Source: CAYNHZ01 sp964397445
GTDB taxonomy: Bacteria > Bacteroidota > Bacteroidia > Bacteroidales > UBA932
DNA length: 64,000 nucleotides
Assembly: GCA_964397445.1 (NCBI GenBank)
Contig: CAYNHZ010000001.1
Coordinates: forward strand, 563,233-627,232
Direction of reading: 5' to 3'
Of the stretch, positions 53,289-62,702 are shown in pieces. A program made the position numbers and the translations under genes. The notes beneath the pieces are model-generated. The model made no database searches. It saw only the letters and a program-made list of their open reading frames with translations, and was not told the origin of the DNA. How positions within the stretch are numbered: the first letter of the stretch is position 1; each line of letters opens with the position of its first letter.

Positions 53289-54236
53289 ATGGACAATAGT
53301 GATTGCAAAAAAGGGGGAAAGAGTGTTGCCTTAGTTCTTGCCAGCGGAGGATCACGAGGTCTTGCACATATTGGTGCAATAGAAGAGCTTGAAAAACAGG
53401 GTTATAAGATTACTTCAATATCAGGTTCTTCAATGGGGGCGTTGGTCGGAGGTATTTATGCTGCCGGAGGGTTGGATGCTTTTAAGGTGTGGATGAAAAG
53501 GATTGATAAGATGAGGGTTTTCTCGTTAATGGATTTTACCATAAGTACGGATGGCATAGTTAAAGGGAAGAAAATAATGGATGAACTCAAGAGGATTGTC
53601 CCTGATAAGAATATTGAAGATCTTTCGATTCCATTTACAGCTGTTTCTACCGATATAAAACATCGTAAGGAGGTGGTTTTTAGTAGTGGAAGTCTTTTTG
53701 ATGCTATCAGAGCTTCGATTTCAATTCCTTCTCTTTTTAAGCCGCATAAGATTGGTGATATGGTTTTGATCGATGGTGGTGTAATAAATCCTCTTCCTCT
53801 TGATAGAGTTGCCAGAAAAGAGGGGGATCTATTGGTTGCAGTTGATCTGAATGCCCCATATGAAGAGAAAATTAAGCGAAATATTAAAAGTCCCGAACAG
53901 AGGGCTGAAGAGAGGTCTTTTTTTGCGAAATATAATATTCCTATTCACCATCTTGTTGGGGGGAAGCTTTTTTCCAAGAAGGGAGATGATGAATTAGCGT
54001 TATACGGGTATAGCCAGGAGTCCCTAAATTATTACACTATCCTAAATGAGTCGTCAAGCCTGATGATTCAGACAAATTCTGAGAGAAGTATAGCTCTCTA
54101 CAATCCGGATATTCTTATTAGTATTCCTAAAAACGCCTTCAGTACTATGGAGTTTTACAAGTATGATGAGATTGTAGATATGGGGAGAAAAATGACAAAA
54201 AAAAGCCTGCAGGTGTTTGATACCGATGCAGGCTAA
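53289..54236 (+). CDS. Patatin-like phospholipase
   Basis: The 315-residue protein has the patatin fold signatures. The oxyanion loop is ASGGSRGLAHIGA, the nucleophile serine is in GSSMGALVGG, and the catalytic aspartate is in IDGGVINPLP. It has no signal peptide or membrane helix, so it is likely a cytoplasmic or peripheral lipid hydrolase of the RssA/YchK type. The natural substrate is unknown. It is followed by tRNA-His on the other strand. Confidence 0.9.
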   Translation: MDNSDCKKGGKSVALVLASGGSRGLAHIGAIEELEKQGYKITSISGSSMGALVGGIYAAGGLDAFKVWMKRIDKMRVFSLMDFTISTDGIVKGKKIMDELKRIVPDKNIEDLSIPFTAVSTDIKHRKEVVFSSGSLFDAIRASISIPSLFKPHKIGDMVLIDGGVINPLPLDRVARKEGDLLVAVDLNAPYEEKIKRNIKSPEQRAEERSFFAKYNIPIHHLVGGKLFSKKGDDELALYGYSQESLNYYTILNESSSLMIQTNSERSIALYNPDILISIPKNAFSTMEFYKYDEIVDMGRKMTKKSLQVFDTDAG

Positions 54237-54260
54237 CTTACCTAATCTTGAATGATTTTG

Positions 54261-54334
54261 GGTGGAAGATGGGTCTCGAACCCACGACCTCTAGTGCCAC
54301 AAACTAGCGCTCTAACCAACTGAGCTACATCCAC
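54261..54334 (-). tRNA. tRNA-His (anticodon GTG)
   Basis: The 74-base minus-strand sequence folds with D arm GCTC/GAGC, anticodon stem CTAGT/ACTAG and loop TTGTGGC, variable AGGTC, and T arm GTGGG/CCCAT with loop TTCGAGA. The acceptor stem is GTGGATG with CTTCCAC and has one T-T mismatch at pair 6-67. The extra 5' G of tRNA-His is encoded at 54335 opposite discriminator C. CCA is not encoded. Confidence 0.92.
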
Positions 54335-54368
54335 CATTTTTTTTCCATTTCACTCTGAAAATGGAGTG

Positions 54369-54401
54369 CAAATATAGAATACTTTTTTTAAATTATACAA
54401 A
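54369..54401 (-). promoter_or_regulatory. Full -33/-7 promoter of tRNA-His
   Basis: On the minus strand TTTG (54398-54401), a 21-base spacer and TATATTTG (54369-54376) precede the tRNA by 34 bases. Confidence 0.72.
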
Positions 54402-54448
54402 ATATGGTATGATTTTGGAAAAAAGTAGGTTATTTTTTATTAAATACA

Positions 54449-54456
54449 TATATTTG
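54449..54456 (+). promoter_or_regulatory. -7 box of the carboxyltransferase gene
   Basis: TATATTTG lies 25 bases before the start at 54482. No -33 TTTG was found at 19-21 bases. Confidence 0.5.
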
Positions 54457-54481
54457 AAGATTATTTACAAATACAGTTCTA

Positions 54482-56263
54482 ATGGCAAAAGAAATAAAGT
54501 TTTCCCTTTTATATAGGGATATGTGGCAATCATCAGGAAAATATGTTCCTATGGTTCATCAACTAAAACAAATAGCACCAGTAATAATCGAGATGGGTTG
54601 TTTTGATAGGGTTGAAACTAATGGTGGAGCTTTCGAACAGGTAAACCTCCTATTTGGTGAAAATCCTAACACTGCAGTTCGCGAGTGGACAGCTCCTTTC
54701 AATAAAGTCGGTATTCAGACACATATGTTGGAGAGGGGATTGAATGCTCTGAGAATGAATCCGGTACCGGAAGATGTTAGAGAATTGATGTTTAAAGTAA
54801 AAGCAAAGCAAGGCACTAATATTTCTCGCTCTTTCTGTGGATTAAATGACCATCGTAACCTCAAAGGCTCAGTTGTTTTGGCTAAAAAGGGTGGGATGAT
54901 TTCGCAGGTTGCTTTGAGTATTACCCACTCTCCTGTTCATACAGTTGAGTATTATATGGGTGTTGTTGATAAGGTTGTAGGATATGGTTGTGACGAAATC
55001 TGTCTAAAAGATATGGCAGGGATAGGTCGTCCGGCATTTTTAGGAAGATTGACAAAAGCAATAAAGGATAAATATCCACACATTATTGTTCAGTATCACG
55101 GTCACTCAGGTCCCGGTTTTTCCGTTGCATCTATGCTTGAGGTAGCTCGTGCAGGTGCCGAATATATCGACGTTGCAATGGAGCCTCTATCTTGGGGAAA
55201 AATCCATCCCGATGTTATTACCATTCAGGCGATGATGAAAGACGCCGGCTTCCTTGTTAAGGATATCAATATGGATGCTTATATGGAGGCAAGAAGGCTT
55301 ACTCAGACCTTTATGGATGATTATTTGGGGTATTTTATCGAACCTGATAACTATAAATCTTCTTCACTATTGGTAGGTTGCGGCCTTCCTGGTGGAATGA
55401 TGGGCTCAATGATGGCTGACCTAAAAGGTTTCCACGGAGCTATAAATATGTCTCTAAGAAATCAAGGTAAGAAAGAGGTATCTCTTAATGAATTGGTTGT
55501 TATGTTGTTCCAAGAGGTTGAATATGTATGGCCACGTTTGGGCTACCCTCCATTGGTTACCCCTTTCAGTCAGTATGTTAAGAATACTGCCCTAATGAAT
55601 CTTATGCACACCCTTAAAGGTGAGCCTCGTTGGAAAACAATTGATAAGGATACAATGAATATGATTCTTGGTAAGACAGGTACATTGCCGGGAAAACTTG
55701 CTCCTGAGATCTTAGAAATTGTTAAGGAGAAAGGGTTAGAATTCTATACAGGCAACCCTCAAGACGCATTCCCTAACGAATTACCACGCTTTATCGAAGA
55801 GATGAAGAAAGAGGGATGGGATAGAGGTCAAGACGATGAAGAACTATTCGAATTTGCTATGCACGAAAGACAATATCGTGACTATAAGAGTGGTGTTGCT
55901 AAAGATCGTTTCCAAAAAGAGTTAGAAGCTGCTAAAGAAAAAGCAGGTGCTCCCATCGTAGTTACTCGCCCTGTTGTTGAACTTCCTCGTTTTGATGCTG
56001 AACAAATTATGGCACAATATCCGGCAGCTATGCCTGTTCAAGCATCTGGCAAAGGTCAACTTTTATGGCAATATGATGTTGTTGGTGAAAGCACACCTCC
56101 GGCAATAGGCAGTACAGTAAAAGAGGGCAAACCTATATGCTTTATCCAAACATTCTATGGGGTAGAGCCTATCCTTGCTCAAAAAGACGGAAAGATTGTA
56201 AATATTTCAGCTAAACAAGGTGAAATAGTGCAGAAAAACCAAATAGTGGCTTTCATTAGTTAG
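54482..56263 (+). CDS. oadA: Oxaloacetate decarboxylase alpha / pyruvate carboxyltransferase-like protein without biotin lysine
   Basis: The 593-residue protein has the carboxyltransferase TIM barrel (about residues 5-280) with SLLYRDMWQSSG, the carbamylated-lysine region LKDMAG and metal histidines in QYHGHSG. The PYC/OADA middle domain follows (about 290-490). The C-terminal 75 residues align with a biotinyl/lipoyl domain (GSTVKEGKPICFIQ, then GKIVNISAKQGEIV), but the place of the biotin motif AMKM reads TFYGVEP with no lysine. It either uses a separate biotin carrier or works differently. No partner subunit is adjacent. Confidence 0.85.
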   Translation: MAKEIKFSLLYRDMWQSSGKYVPMVHQLKQIAPVIIEMGCFDRVETNGGAFEQVNLLFGENPNTAVREWTAPFNKVGIQTHMLERGLNALRMNPVPEDVRELMFKVKAKQGTNISRSFCGLNDHRNLKGSVVLAKKGGMISQVALSITHSPVHTVEYYMGVVDKVVGYGCDEICLKDMAGIGRPAFLGRLTKAIKDKYPHIIVQYHGHSGPGFSVASMLEVARAGAEYIDVAMEPLSWGKIHPDVITIQAMMKDAGFLVKDINMDAYMEARRLTQTFMDDYLGYFIEPDNYKSSSLLVGCGLPGGMMGSMMADLKGFHGAINMSLRNQGKKEVSLNELVVMLFQEVEYVWPRLGYPPLVTPFSQYVKNTALMNLMHTLKGEPRWKTIDKDTMNMILGKTGTLPGKLAPEILEIVKEKGLEFYTGNPQDAFPNELPRFIEEMKKEGWDRGQDDEELFEFAMHERQYRDYKSGVAKDRFQKELEAAKEKAGAPIVVTRPVVELPRFDAEQIMAQYPAAMPVQASGKGQLLWQYDVVGESTPPAIGSTVKEGKPICFIQTFYGVEPILAQKDGKIVNISAKQGEIVQKNQIVAFIS

Positions 56264-56301
56264 TTTCCTGCATAATACTTTCAGTTTTTACATCAAATAA
56301 C

Positions 56302-56348
56302 AAGAGGTGACTTGAAGATCTTATCAGCTTCATAGTCACCTCTTTTCT
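56302..56348 (+). terminator. Terminator after the carboxyltransferase gene
   Basis: AAGAGGTGAC at 56302-56311 pairs with GTCACCTCTT at 56335-56344, and the inner TGAAG/CTTCA adds to the stem; T residues follow. The rest of the 238-base gap has a small CCTCCTCAGGAGG palindrome (56368-56380) and the -7 box of the next gene. Confidence 0.82.
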
Positions 56349-56471
56349 TCTCTTATCTTTTCCATCACCTCCTCAGGAGGACATTTAGGGCATATCGGTG
56401 TGTCTAAAGCGAAGAGTAGATAACGAGAGGTTAAAATCAATACAAAATCATAAATGAAATAAAAAAGTTTT

Positions 56472-56479
56472 TATCTTTG
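56472..56479 (+). promoter_or_regulatory. -7 box of the outer-membrane protein gene
   Basis: TATCTTTG lies 22 bases before the start at 56502. No clear -33 element. Confidence 0.5.
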
Positions 56480-56501
56480 ACTTAAATAATCAAATGAAAA
56501 T

Positions 56502-57131
56502 ATGAAACAATTATCCTATTTTTTGTTATTAACTACTTTATTAACTGTGACCTCTGCATCTATAATGGCGCAAAATAATCTCGAGATCAAGAGGAATGAT
56601 ATTAGATTGGGAGTTGGAGCCATTCCGATGATTTTCGGTTCAGGTATCTATATGTCTCGTTATGATGCCTTGAATCCAAATGAAAATATTTATTTAGATT
56701 ATTATATCAGCAGTAAAATTGTATCTCCTTCAGTTTACCTTAATTATTCTTATCAATTTGTAAAATGGTTTTCTTTAGGTGCTAACTTTTCCTATTCAGG
56801 TTTTTATAAGAATTCTTCAGATTTGGTGACTGATGCAAAAAGGATAACTGAAAGTCAGCACTTTTTATCTTTTACTCCGATTGTGAGATTTGATTGGTTA
56901 AATCGGGAAGTTATCAGATTGTATTCTTCGGTTGGGATAGGCCTTGGGTACTCTATTGATAAAAAACATAATCATATTAAAGGTACTTCAATCTATTCGA
57001 CCGGAATTATTTTCTCGTATGATGTAACTTTTATAGGGATTACCATTGGAAGAAAAGTGTATGGATTCTGTGAATTTGGGATAGGAAATAATGGGATTGC
57101 AAGAGCAGGCGTTGGATATAGATTTAATTAG
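56502..57131 (+). CDS. Putative outer-membrane beta-barrel protein
   Basis: The 209-residue protein has a signal peptide ending near SIMAQ (residue 24) and alternating hydrophobic and polar strands with aromatic residues. It ends with a Phe two residues before the stop (GVGYRFN), like many outer-membrane barrels. No specific family is recognised. The lipoprotein gene that follows after 21 bases is probably co-transcribed. Confidence 0.7.
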   Translation: MKQLSYFLLLTTLLTVTSASIMAQNNLEIKRNDIRLGVGAIPMIFGSGIYMSRYDALNPNENIYLDYYISSKIVSPSVYLNYSYQFVKWFSLGANFSYSGFYKNSSDLVTDAKRITESQHFLSFTPIVRFDWLNREVIRLYSSVGIGLGYSIDKKHNHIKGTSIYSTGIIFSYDVTFIGITIGRKVYGFCEFGIGNNGIARAGVGYRFN

Positions 57132-57152
57132 ATATAATATTTTAGATTAATT

Positions 57153-57923
57153 ATGAAACAGTATAAATTAATAATAGCATTATTAGCAGGGAGTTTGCTT
57201 ATAAATGGTTGTGTTATAAATAAAGGCGTGAAACCTCAGGTTACTTTTCCTGCAAGAAATGCATATTTCCTGTTGGCTTCATCTTATTTGGATGGAGTAT
57301 ATATGATGGACTTAGCGATAAAGATTAATTTGTGGAAAAATGCCGGTACACAAGGGGAGAGGGAGCAGATAGAAGATATGTATTTTAGCAATTATAAAAT
57401 CAGGCAATCCGGAGATACTATACGAATTATAAATCTATGTGAAATAAGAACTTACGGTAAAAACCTGACTGATGTAGGGACTAAGTGGAGGTTAATCCCC
57501 ACTGATAATCTTGATAAGGGGGGAGCGACTATTGATGTAGTTGCGGATGATAAAATCAGTATTGTATGTGACAGTTATTTCCGTAAGTATGATCAAGCTA
57601 ATTATAGTTATAAATTGAATGTGTTATTTCAAGACAAACTATTCAAATTATCAGGAATAGGGGAGATTGAGGAGAAAAATGCAGGATCAATGACTTACTC
57701 TATTTCTGAGACAGAACCTATTGTTGTAGATAAATTATCAAATATATTATACCACAACTATCAATGGCCTGAAATTTTAAGCGGAAAGATTGAGAGTGAA
57801 TGGTTAAGATCTTCAGATAAAGGAGTTTATACCGATCATTTCTCTGTTTTACACTTAGGAGGAAATGCGATAAAAGTTACAACCAATGGGGTCTCAGAGA
57901 TATATAATTTTATATCACACTGA
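57153..57923 (+). CDS. Putative lipoprotein, unknown
   Basis: The 256-residue protein has a lipoprotein signal (LLINGC, acyl Cys at about residue 20). The rest is beta-rich with no known domain. It follows the barrel gene and may form a surface pair with it. Its last 14 bases overlap the converging galM gene. Confidence 0.7.
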   Translation: MKQYKLIIALLAGSLLINGCVINKGVKPQVTFPARNAYFLLASSYLDGVYMMDLAIKINLWKNAGTQGEREQIEDMYFSNYKIRQSGDTIRIINLCEIRTYGKNLTDVGTKWRLIPTDNLDKGGATIDVVADDKISIVCDSYFRKYDQANYSYKLNVLFQDKLFKLSGIGEIEEKNAGSMTYSISETEPIVVDKLSNILYHNYQWPEILSGKIESEWLRSSDKGVYTDHFSVLHLGGNAIKVTTNGVSEIYNFISH

Positions 57924-58923
57924 ATCTGAATTCAATAATATGTCTATATTCTTGAGTTTTGCGTAGAATAGGTGATGGAAAGTTGGGTTTATTAGGTGCA
58001 TCAGGAAAGTTTTGACACTCTATTGCAACACCTTCATAGTCGTTGTAGCTTCGTCCCGATTTACTGATGGGTGAACCATTTAGCCAATTACCTGTGTAAA
58101 CTTGAATTGCGGATTGTGTCGTATAAACCTCCATCTTTCTTCCGCTTTTGTTATCTGTCAATATTGCAGCAAGTTGAGGAATCTTGTCACCATTTTTATC
58201 TATTATCCAACAATTATCATATCCTTTTCCATATTTCAAAGCATTGAAATTTTGATTGATATCTCTTCCTATTTTTTTCGAAATAGTAAAATCCATTGGG
58301 GTATTACTTACATTTTCAATCTCACCTGATGGAATAAGGGTAGAATCGGTAGGGAGCCATTTTGAGGCATTAAGGTATAATTTCTGATCAAGAATGGAGC
58401 CTGAATCCTCCCCGGAGAGATTCCAATAGCAGTGATTAGTAAGATTTAATATTGTTGAACTATCTGTTGTTGCAATGATTTCTAAGGTGAGAATATTGTC
58501 GTCACTCCATTTATAAATAGCATTTACCTGAAGAGCACCTGGATACCCCTCATCTCCATCTTCGCTTTTCATCGCAAACTCAACCCTTGAACAATTTTGA
58601 GCCTTATCCGAATTTGGAATGATTTCCCATATTTTGTTCTGAAAACCATTTGGCCCCCCATGTAAATGGTTTGGTGGATTGTTAATAGCAAGTTGATAGT
58701 GTTTTCCATCGAGTTCAAATTTTCCGAGAGCTATCCTGTTTGCATATCTTCCGGCAATTTTCCCCATACAGGCTCCGTCACCTTTATAACTATCTGAATC
58801 TTTATAGCCGAGTGCAATATCTCCCATATTACCATCTTTGTCAGGGACTATCACCGAAATAATCCCTGCACCCAATTCACTGAGCCATACAGATGCCCCT
58901 TTTTTGTTCTCTAAGTGTATCAT
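57910..58923 (-). CDS. galM: Aldose 1-epimerase (galactose mutarotase)
   Basis: The 337-residue enzyme interconverts alpha and beta anomers of galactose. The active-site histidines are in NPPNHLHGGPNGFQ and LTNHCYWNLSG; the base glutamate is in AIECQNFPDAPN. There is no signal peptide, so it is cytoplasmic. It is the last gene of the GH53-GH2-galK-galM operon and lies 34 bases after galK. Confidence 0.94.
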   Translation of the reverse strand: MIHLENKKGASVWLSELGAGIISVIVPDKDGNMGDIALGYKDSDSYKGDGACMGKIAGRYANRIALGKFELDGKHYQLAINNPPNHLHGGPNGFQNKIWEIIPNSDKAQNCSRVEFAMKSEDGDEGYPGALQVNAIYKWSDDNILTLEIIATTDSSTILNLTNHCYWNLSGEDSGSILDQKLYLNASKWLPTDSTLIPSGEIENVSNTPMDFTISKKIGRDINQNFNALKYGKGYDNCWIIDKNGDKIPQLAAILTDNKSGRKMEVYTTQSAIQVYTGNWLNGSPISKSGRSYNDYEGVAIECQNFPDAPNKPNFPSPILRKTQEYRHIIEFRFSVI

Positions 58924-58957
58924 AAAACCTTAAAAAAATTAAATCAAAAATAAAATT

Positions 58958-60106
58958 CTAAGAGAGCTTCCTTGCTCCATCTGATATTACGACAGGATAT
59001 ATTTTAAGATTGTAACCAAAGCGGTTTTTAAATGCTGTTGAGGTTTCGGACAAAAAAGAATCGTACAATTCATCTTTTACAAGATTAATTGTACATCCAC
59101 CGAATCCGCCCCCCATAACTCGCGATCCTGTCACTCCGCACTTTTTAGCCATATCATTTAGAAAATCGAGTTCCACGCAGCTAACCTCATATAATTTGCT
59201 CATTCCAAAATGAGTCTCATACATTTTCTTTCCAACTGTTTCATAATCATCGTTTTCAAGAGCATCGCAAACACTAAGCACTCGATCTATCTCTTCGATT
59301 ACATATTGAGCCCTCATATAGTCTTCAGCAGAAAGTTTCTCCTTTACCCCATTCAACATATCAATTGTAGCATCCCTGAGAAATTCAACTTGAGGATTTC
59401 CATTCTCCTTTATCACTTTTACAGCCCTTTCGCAAGATTCTCTCCTTTTATTGTATGCTGATGATGCTAATTCGTGTTTTACGACGGTATCAAGAAGAAC
59501 AACTTTATACCCTTTTGGATTAAATGGGTAGTATTTGTACTCTAAGGAACGACAATCCAATCGTATAAGGCTCCCCTTCTTACCGAAAAGTGATGCAAAT
59601 TGATCCATAATTCCACATTTTACGCCACAGTAATTGTGCTCGGTAGATTGACCAATTTTAGCAAGTTCAAATTTATCTATTCCAATGGAGAGCATATCAT
59701 TTAAAGCAAAAGCATAGACGCTTTCAAGAGCTGCTGAGGATGACATCCCTGCACCTAAGGGGACATCCCCAGCAAAGGCGGTATCAAACCCCTCAATATT
59801 TCCGCCTCGTTTGATAATCTCTCTGCAAACACCGAAAATATAGCGAGCCCATGATTGAGCAGGGGCGTCTTTTTCTTCCAGCCCAAACTCTGCATATTCT
59901 TTTAAATCAACTGAATATGCTCTGATTTTTTTAGTTCCGTTAAGCTTGATATCTGCAATCATACCTTTATCAATAGCTCCAGGAAACACAAAGCCTCCGT
60001 TATAGTCTGTGTGTTCCCCTATCAGATTGATTCGACCAGAAGATGCGTAAAGGGTACCCTCTGTTGAGAATCTCTCCTTGAAATGTTTTTTAATTTCCTC
60101 TTTCAT
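58958..60106 (-). CDS. galK: Galactokinase
   Basis: The 382-residue GHMP kinase phosphorylates galactose. The galactose-binding signature is GRINLIGEHTDYNGG, the ATP loop is GAGMSSSAALE and the C-terminal motif is GGGFGGCT. It lies 19 bases after the beta-galactosidase gene. With galM it feeds galactose freed from galactan into the Leloir pathway; galT and galE are not in the window. Confidence 0.96.
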   Translation of the reverse strand: MKEEIKKHFKERFSTEGTLYASSGRINLIGEHTDYNGGFVFPGAIDKGMIADIKLNGTKKIRAYSVDLKEYAEFGLEEKDAPAQSWARYIFGVCREIIKRGGNIEGFDTAFAGDVPLGAGMSSSAALESVYAFALNDMLSIGIDKFELAKIGQSTEHNYCGVKCGIMDQFASLFGKKGSLIRLDCRSLEYKYYPFNPKGYKVVLLDTVVKHELASSAYNKRRESCERAVKVIKENGNPQVEFLRDATIDMLNGVKEKLSAEDYMRAQYVIEEIDRVLSVCDALENDDYETVGKKMYETHFGMSKLYEVSCVELDFLNDMAKKCGVTGSRVMGGGFGGCTINLVKDELYDSFLSETSTAFKNRFGYNLKIYPVVISDGARKLS

Positions 60107-60125
60107 TTTGCTCGGTATTTGTAAT

Positions 60126-62690
60126 TTAATAGTCTGTTCTAATGTGTATTGTGTCTTGTTTCAACCCTTTTGCATATCCCTTTATTGTAATTTTACCATT
60201 GTTTTCGGATGACTGAACGATAGCGGTCAGCATCCCACCAAAAGCCCTCATTTTTGGGATATGAAATGGGGTCAGACAAGTCGGGTCACCGTTGGCAATT
60301 GCCTTAAAGTGTCCATCTCCGCTCACTTTAATTTGTATCTCTTTGTCGGAAGTGGGGCATAGATTGCCATTTTTGTCAAGTATCCTGACAGTTATATAAG
60401 CAAGATCTTTGCCGTCAGGGGTAATTATTTTTCTATTGGTAGTAAGTTGCAAGCGGTATGGTTTGCCGGATGTTTTTACATATTTCTCCTCTGCGATCTG
60501 TCCGTTATGATCAAAAGCGCGCACCATTACCTCCCCTGGAGTATATATAGCGTTATACCACATCAATCTATATCTGTTTTGTAAAGTGCTGTCATTCTTC
60601 TCCCTTTTGCCAAAACTTTTTCCATTAATAAATAGTTCAGCTGCAGGGTATGATGTATAGACAAATACGGGGGTTTTTTCCCCTTCTCTCCCTTTCCAAT
60701 TCCAATGAGGAAGAATGTGAAGAGTATTCTCTGTCTTATTCCATTGACTTTTATATAGATAGTATCTGTCTTTCGGAATAGATGCCAGATCAATAATCCC
60801 AAACATTGAGCTGTGATTTGGCCAATTATCGGTATCGTAAGGGGAGGGCTCTCCTAAATAATCAAATCCTGTCCAAACAAATTGGCCCATAGTCCAATCA
60901 TAGTCGTTTGATAGGGCAAAATCTTCATCAGGTGTATTTGACCAGGAACAATATTCAAGGTCGTAAGATGAAGATTGATGATCTGAATAGAGGGCATCAT
61001 CCCTTTTTTCAGCAGGAAATTTGTAAACGCTGCGAGAGCTTACAGTTGAGGCTGTCTCAGACCCGAGTATCACCTTTTGTGGCAATTTGTCGTAAGCCTC
61101 TTTGTATTTGTGAGTTCTATAATTCAACCCAGGAACATCCATTATTGCTGCGAAACCATTATTAAGAACGGCATCTACCTGATCCATTCCGCATGTCACT
61201 AATCTCGAAGGGTCTTCCCGATGGCAAATATCTTTTAGAAATTTTGCAACCCTGTATCCCTCTTTTTTCCATTGTGTAGGTACTTCATTACCGATACTCC
61301 ACATTACAACAGAGGGGTTGTTTCTGAAATGTTTTATCATATTCACCATATCTTTTTCAGCCCAATCATTAAAAAATCGGTGATACCCGTTTGTGCATTT
61401 AGCAACATCCCACTCGTCAAAATTTTCAACAATTACCATAAAGCCCATCTCGTCACACAACATAACTAACTCTGTCGCAGGCATATTGTGAGTAGTACGA
61501 ATGGCGTCACACCCCATCTCTTTCAATAATTTAAGTTGCATCCTAATAGCAGACTTATTGACTGCTGCCCCTAACGGCCCAAGATCGTGATGAAGACAAA
61601 CTCCTTTAAATTTCCTCCTTTCTCCATTTAGGTAAAATCCCTTATGTGGAACAACTTCTAAAGTTCTAATACCGAAAGTGGTAGAATATGTATCGGAGAG
61701 GATGAGTTTTGCAGCCACACCCATCTGTTTGTAAATATTAGATGGTGAGTCGGAAGGTAGATATCTGACAAAAACCTTTGTTTTTGCACTATATAGATAA
61801 GGCGTTTCAGGTGACCATAGTTGGGGATCGATTATTTTAAGATTTTGTTTTACAACGATGGTTTTTTTCTCAGACAATGTATCTACTTTAACTACTTCGT
61901 ATTCAGATGTTTCAACAAGTGAAATGCCATTTGCATCATAAATTTCTGTCTCTATGGTGAGGTTTTCGGAATCTATCCCCTCAATTGTAGTGAAAATGGT
62001 TGCTATTGAATATTTTTTATCAGATGGAGTCTCTGTCGTTATTTGTGTTCCCCAAACAGGGATATGAACTTTATTCGTCTCAATAAGATGGATGTTTCTA
62101 AATAGCCCCCCTCCAGGATACCATCTTGATGATAGGGGTTTGTTCTCTATTCTGACCAAAATTGTATTATTTTTCCCGTCTTCTGTAAGGTAATCGGTTA
62201 TATCACAATGAAATGCACTGTATCCGTATGGATTGTAGCACACTTTGTTACCATTAATGTATAATATTGTTTCACCCATTGATCCGTCAAAAAGCAAAGT
62301 AGCTCTTCTTCCACCTTGAACCATATAGTTCTCTTTTTCAAAATCAAAAGTGTTTCTATACCAACCGATACCCATATATGGTAACCCCCCTGTCCTTCCT
62401 GTTTTGACACTGGCAACACTTTCATTATTCTGAATTATTGCAACCTCTTGAAGGTCATTTGCTCTATCGAACGGACCGAATATTGCCCAATCGTGAGGGA
62501 TAGTGACTTTTTCCCATTTTTTATTGGATAGAGAATCTGGGCTGAGTCTGAACTCCCACCCTTTGTCCATCAGTTTCACACTTCTTGTTTGTTCCTCTTG
62601 GCCATAAATAGTTGCAGAACCAACTATAAATAGTGTTATTGTTACGCAGAGAATCTTTGACAATGCAGAGAGATAAATATTGTGTTTCAT
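60126..62690 (-). CDS. GH2 family beta-galactosidase, secreted
   Basis: The 854-residue protein has a signal peptide (about residues 1-30). It follows the GH2 plan: sugar-binding jellyroll (about 35-200), an immunoglobulin-like domain, the TIM barrel, and C-terminal domains including an invasin-like part (LDKNGNLCPTSDKE). The acid/base is Glu469 in WSIGNEVPTQW and the nucleophile is probably Glu545 in ILGSETAST. It probably acts in the periplasm on galacto-oligosaccharides made by the GH53 enzyme, which starts the operon 13 bases upstream. Confidence 0.92.
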   Translation of the reverse strand: MKHNIYLSALSKILCVTITLFIVGSATIYGQEEQTRSVKLMDKGWEFRLSPDSLSNKKWEKVTIPHDWAIFGPFDRANDLQEVAIIQNNESVASVKTGRTGGLPYMGIGWYRNTFDFEKENYMVQGGRRATLLFDGSMGETILYINGNKVCYNPYGYSAFHCDITDYLTEDGKNNTILVRIENKPLSSRWYPGGGLFRNIHLIETNKVHIPVWGTQITTETPSDKKYSIATIFTTIEGIDSENLTIETEIYDANGISLVETSEYEVVKVDTLSEKKTIVVKQNLKIIDPQLWSPETPYLYSAKTKVFVRYLPSDSPSNIYKQMGVAAKLILSDTYSTTFGIRTLEVVPHKGFYLNGERRKFKGVCLHHDLGPLGAAVNKSAIRMQLKLLKEMGCDAIRTTHNMPATELVMLCDEMGFMVIVENFDEWDVAKCTNGYHRFFNDWAEKDMVNMIKHFRNNPSVVMWSIGNEVPTQWKKEGYRVAKFLKDICHREDPSRLVTCGMDQVDAVLNNGFAAIMDVPGLNYRTHKYKEAYDKLPQKVILGSETASTVSSRSVYKFPAEKRDDALYSDHQSSSYDLEYCSWSNTPDEDFALSNDYDWTMGQFVWTGFDYLGEPSPYDTDNWPNHSSMFGIIDLASIPKDRYYLYKSQWNKTENTLHILPHWNWKGREGEKTPVFVYTSYPAAELFINGKSFGKREKNDSTLQNRYRLMWYNAIYTPGEVMVRAFDHNGQIAEEKYVKTSGKPYRLQLTTNRKIITPDGKDLAYITVRILDKNGNLCPTSDKEIQIKVSGDGHFKAIANGDPTCLTPFHIPKMRAFGGMLTAIVQSSENNGKITIKGYAKGLKQDTIHIRTDY

Positions 62691-62702
62691 TTTAATTTTT
62701 GA

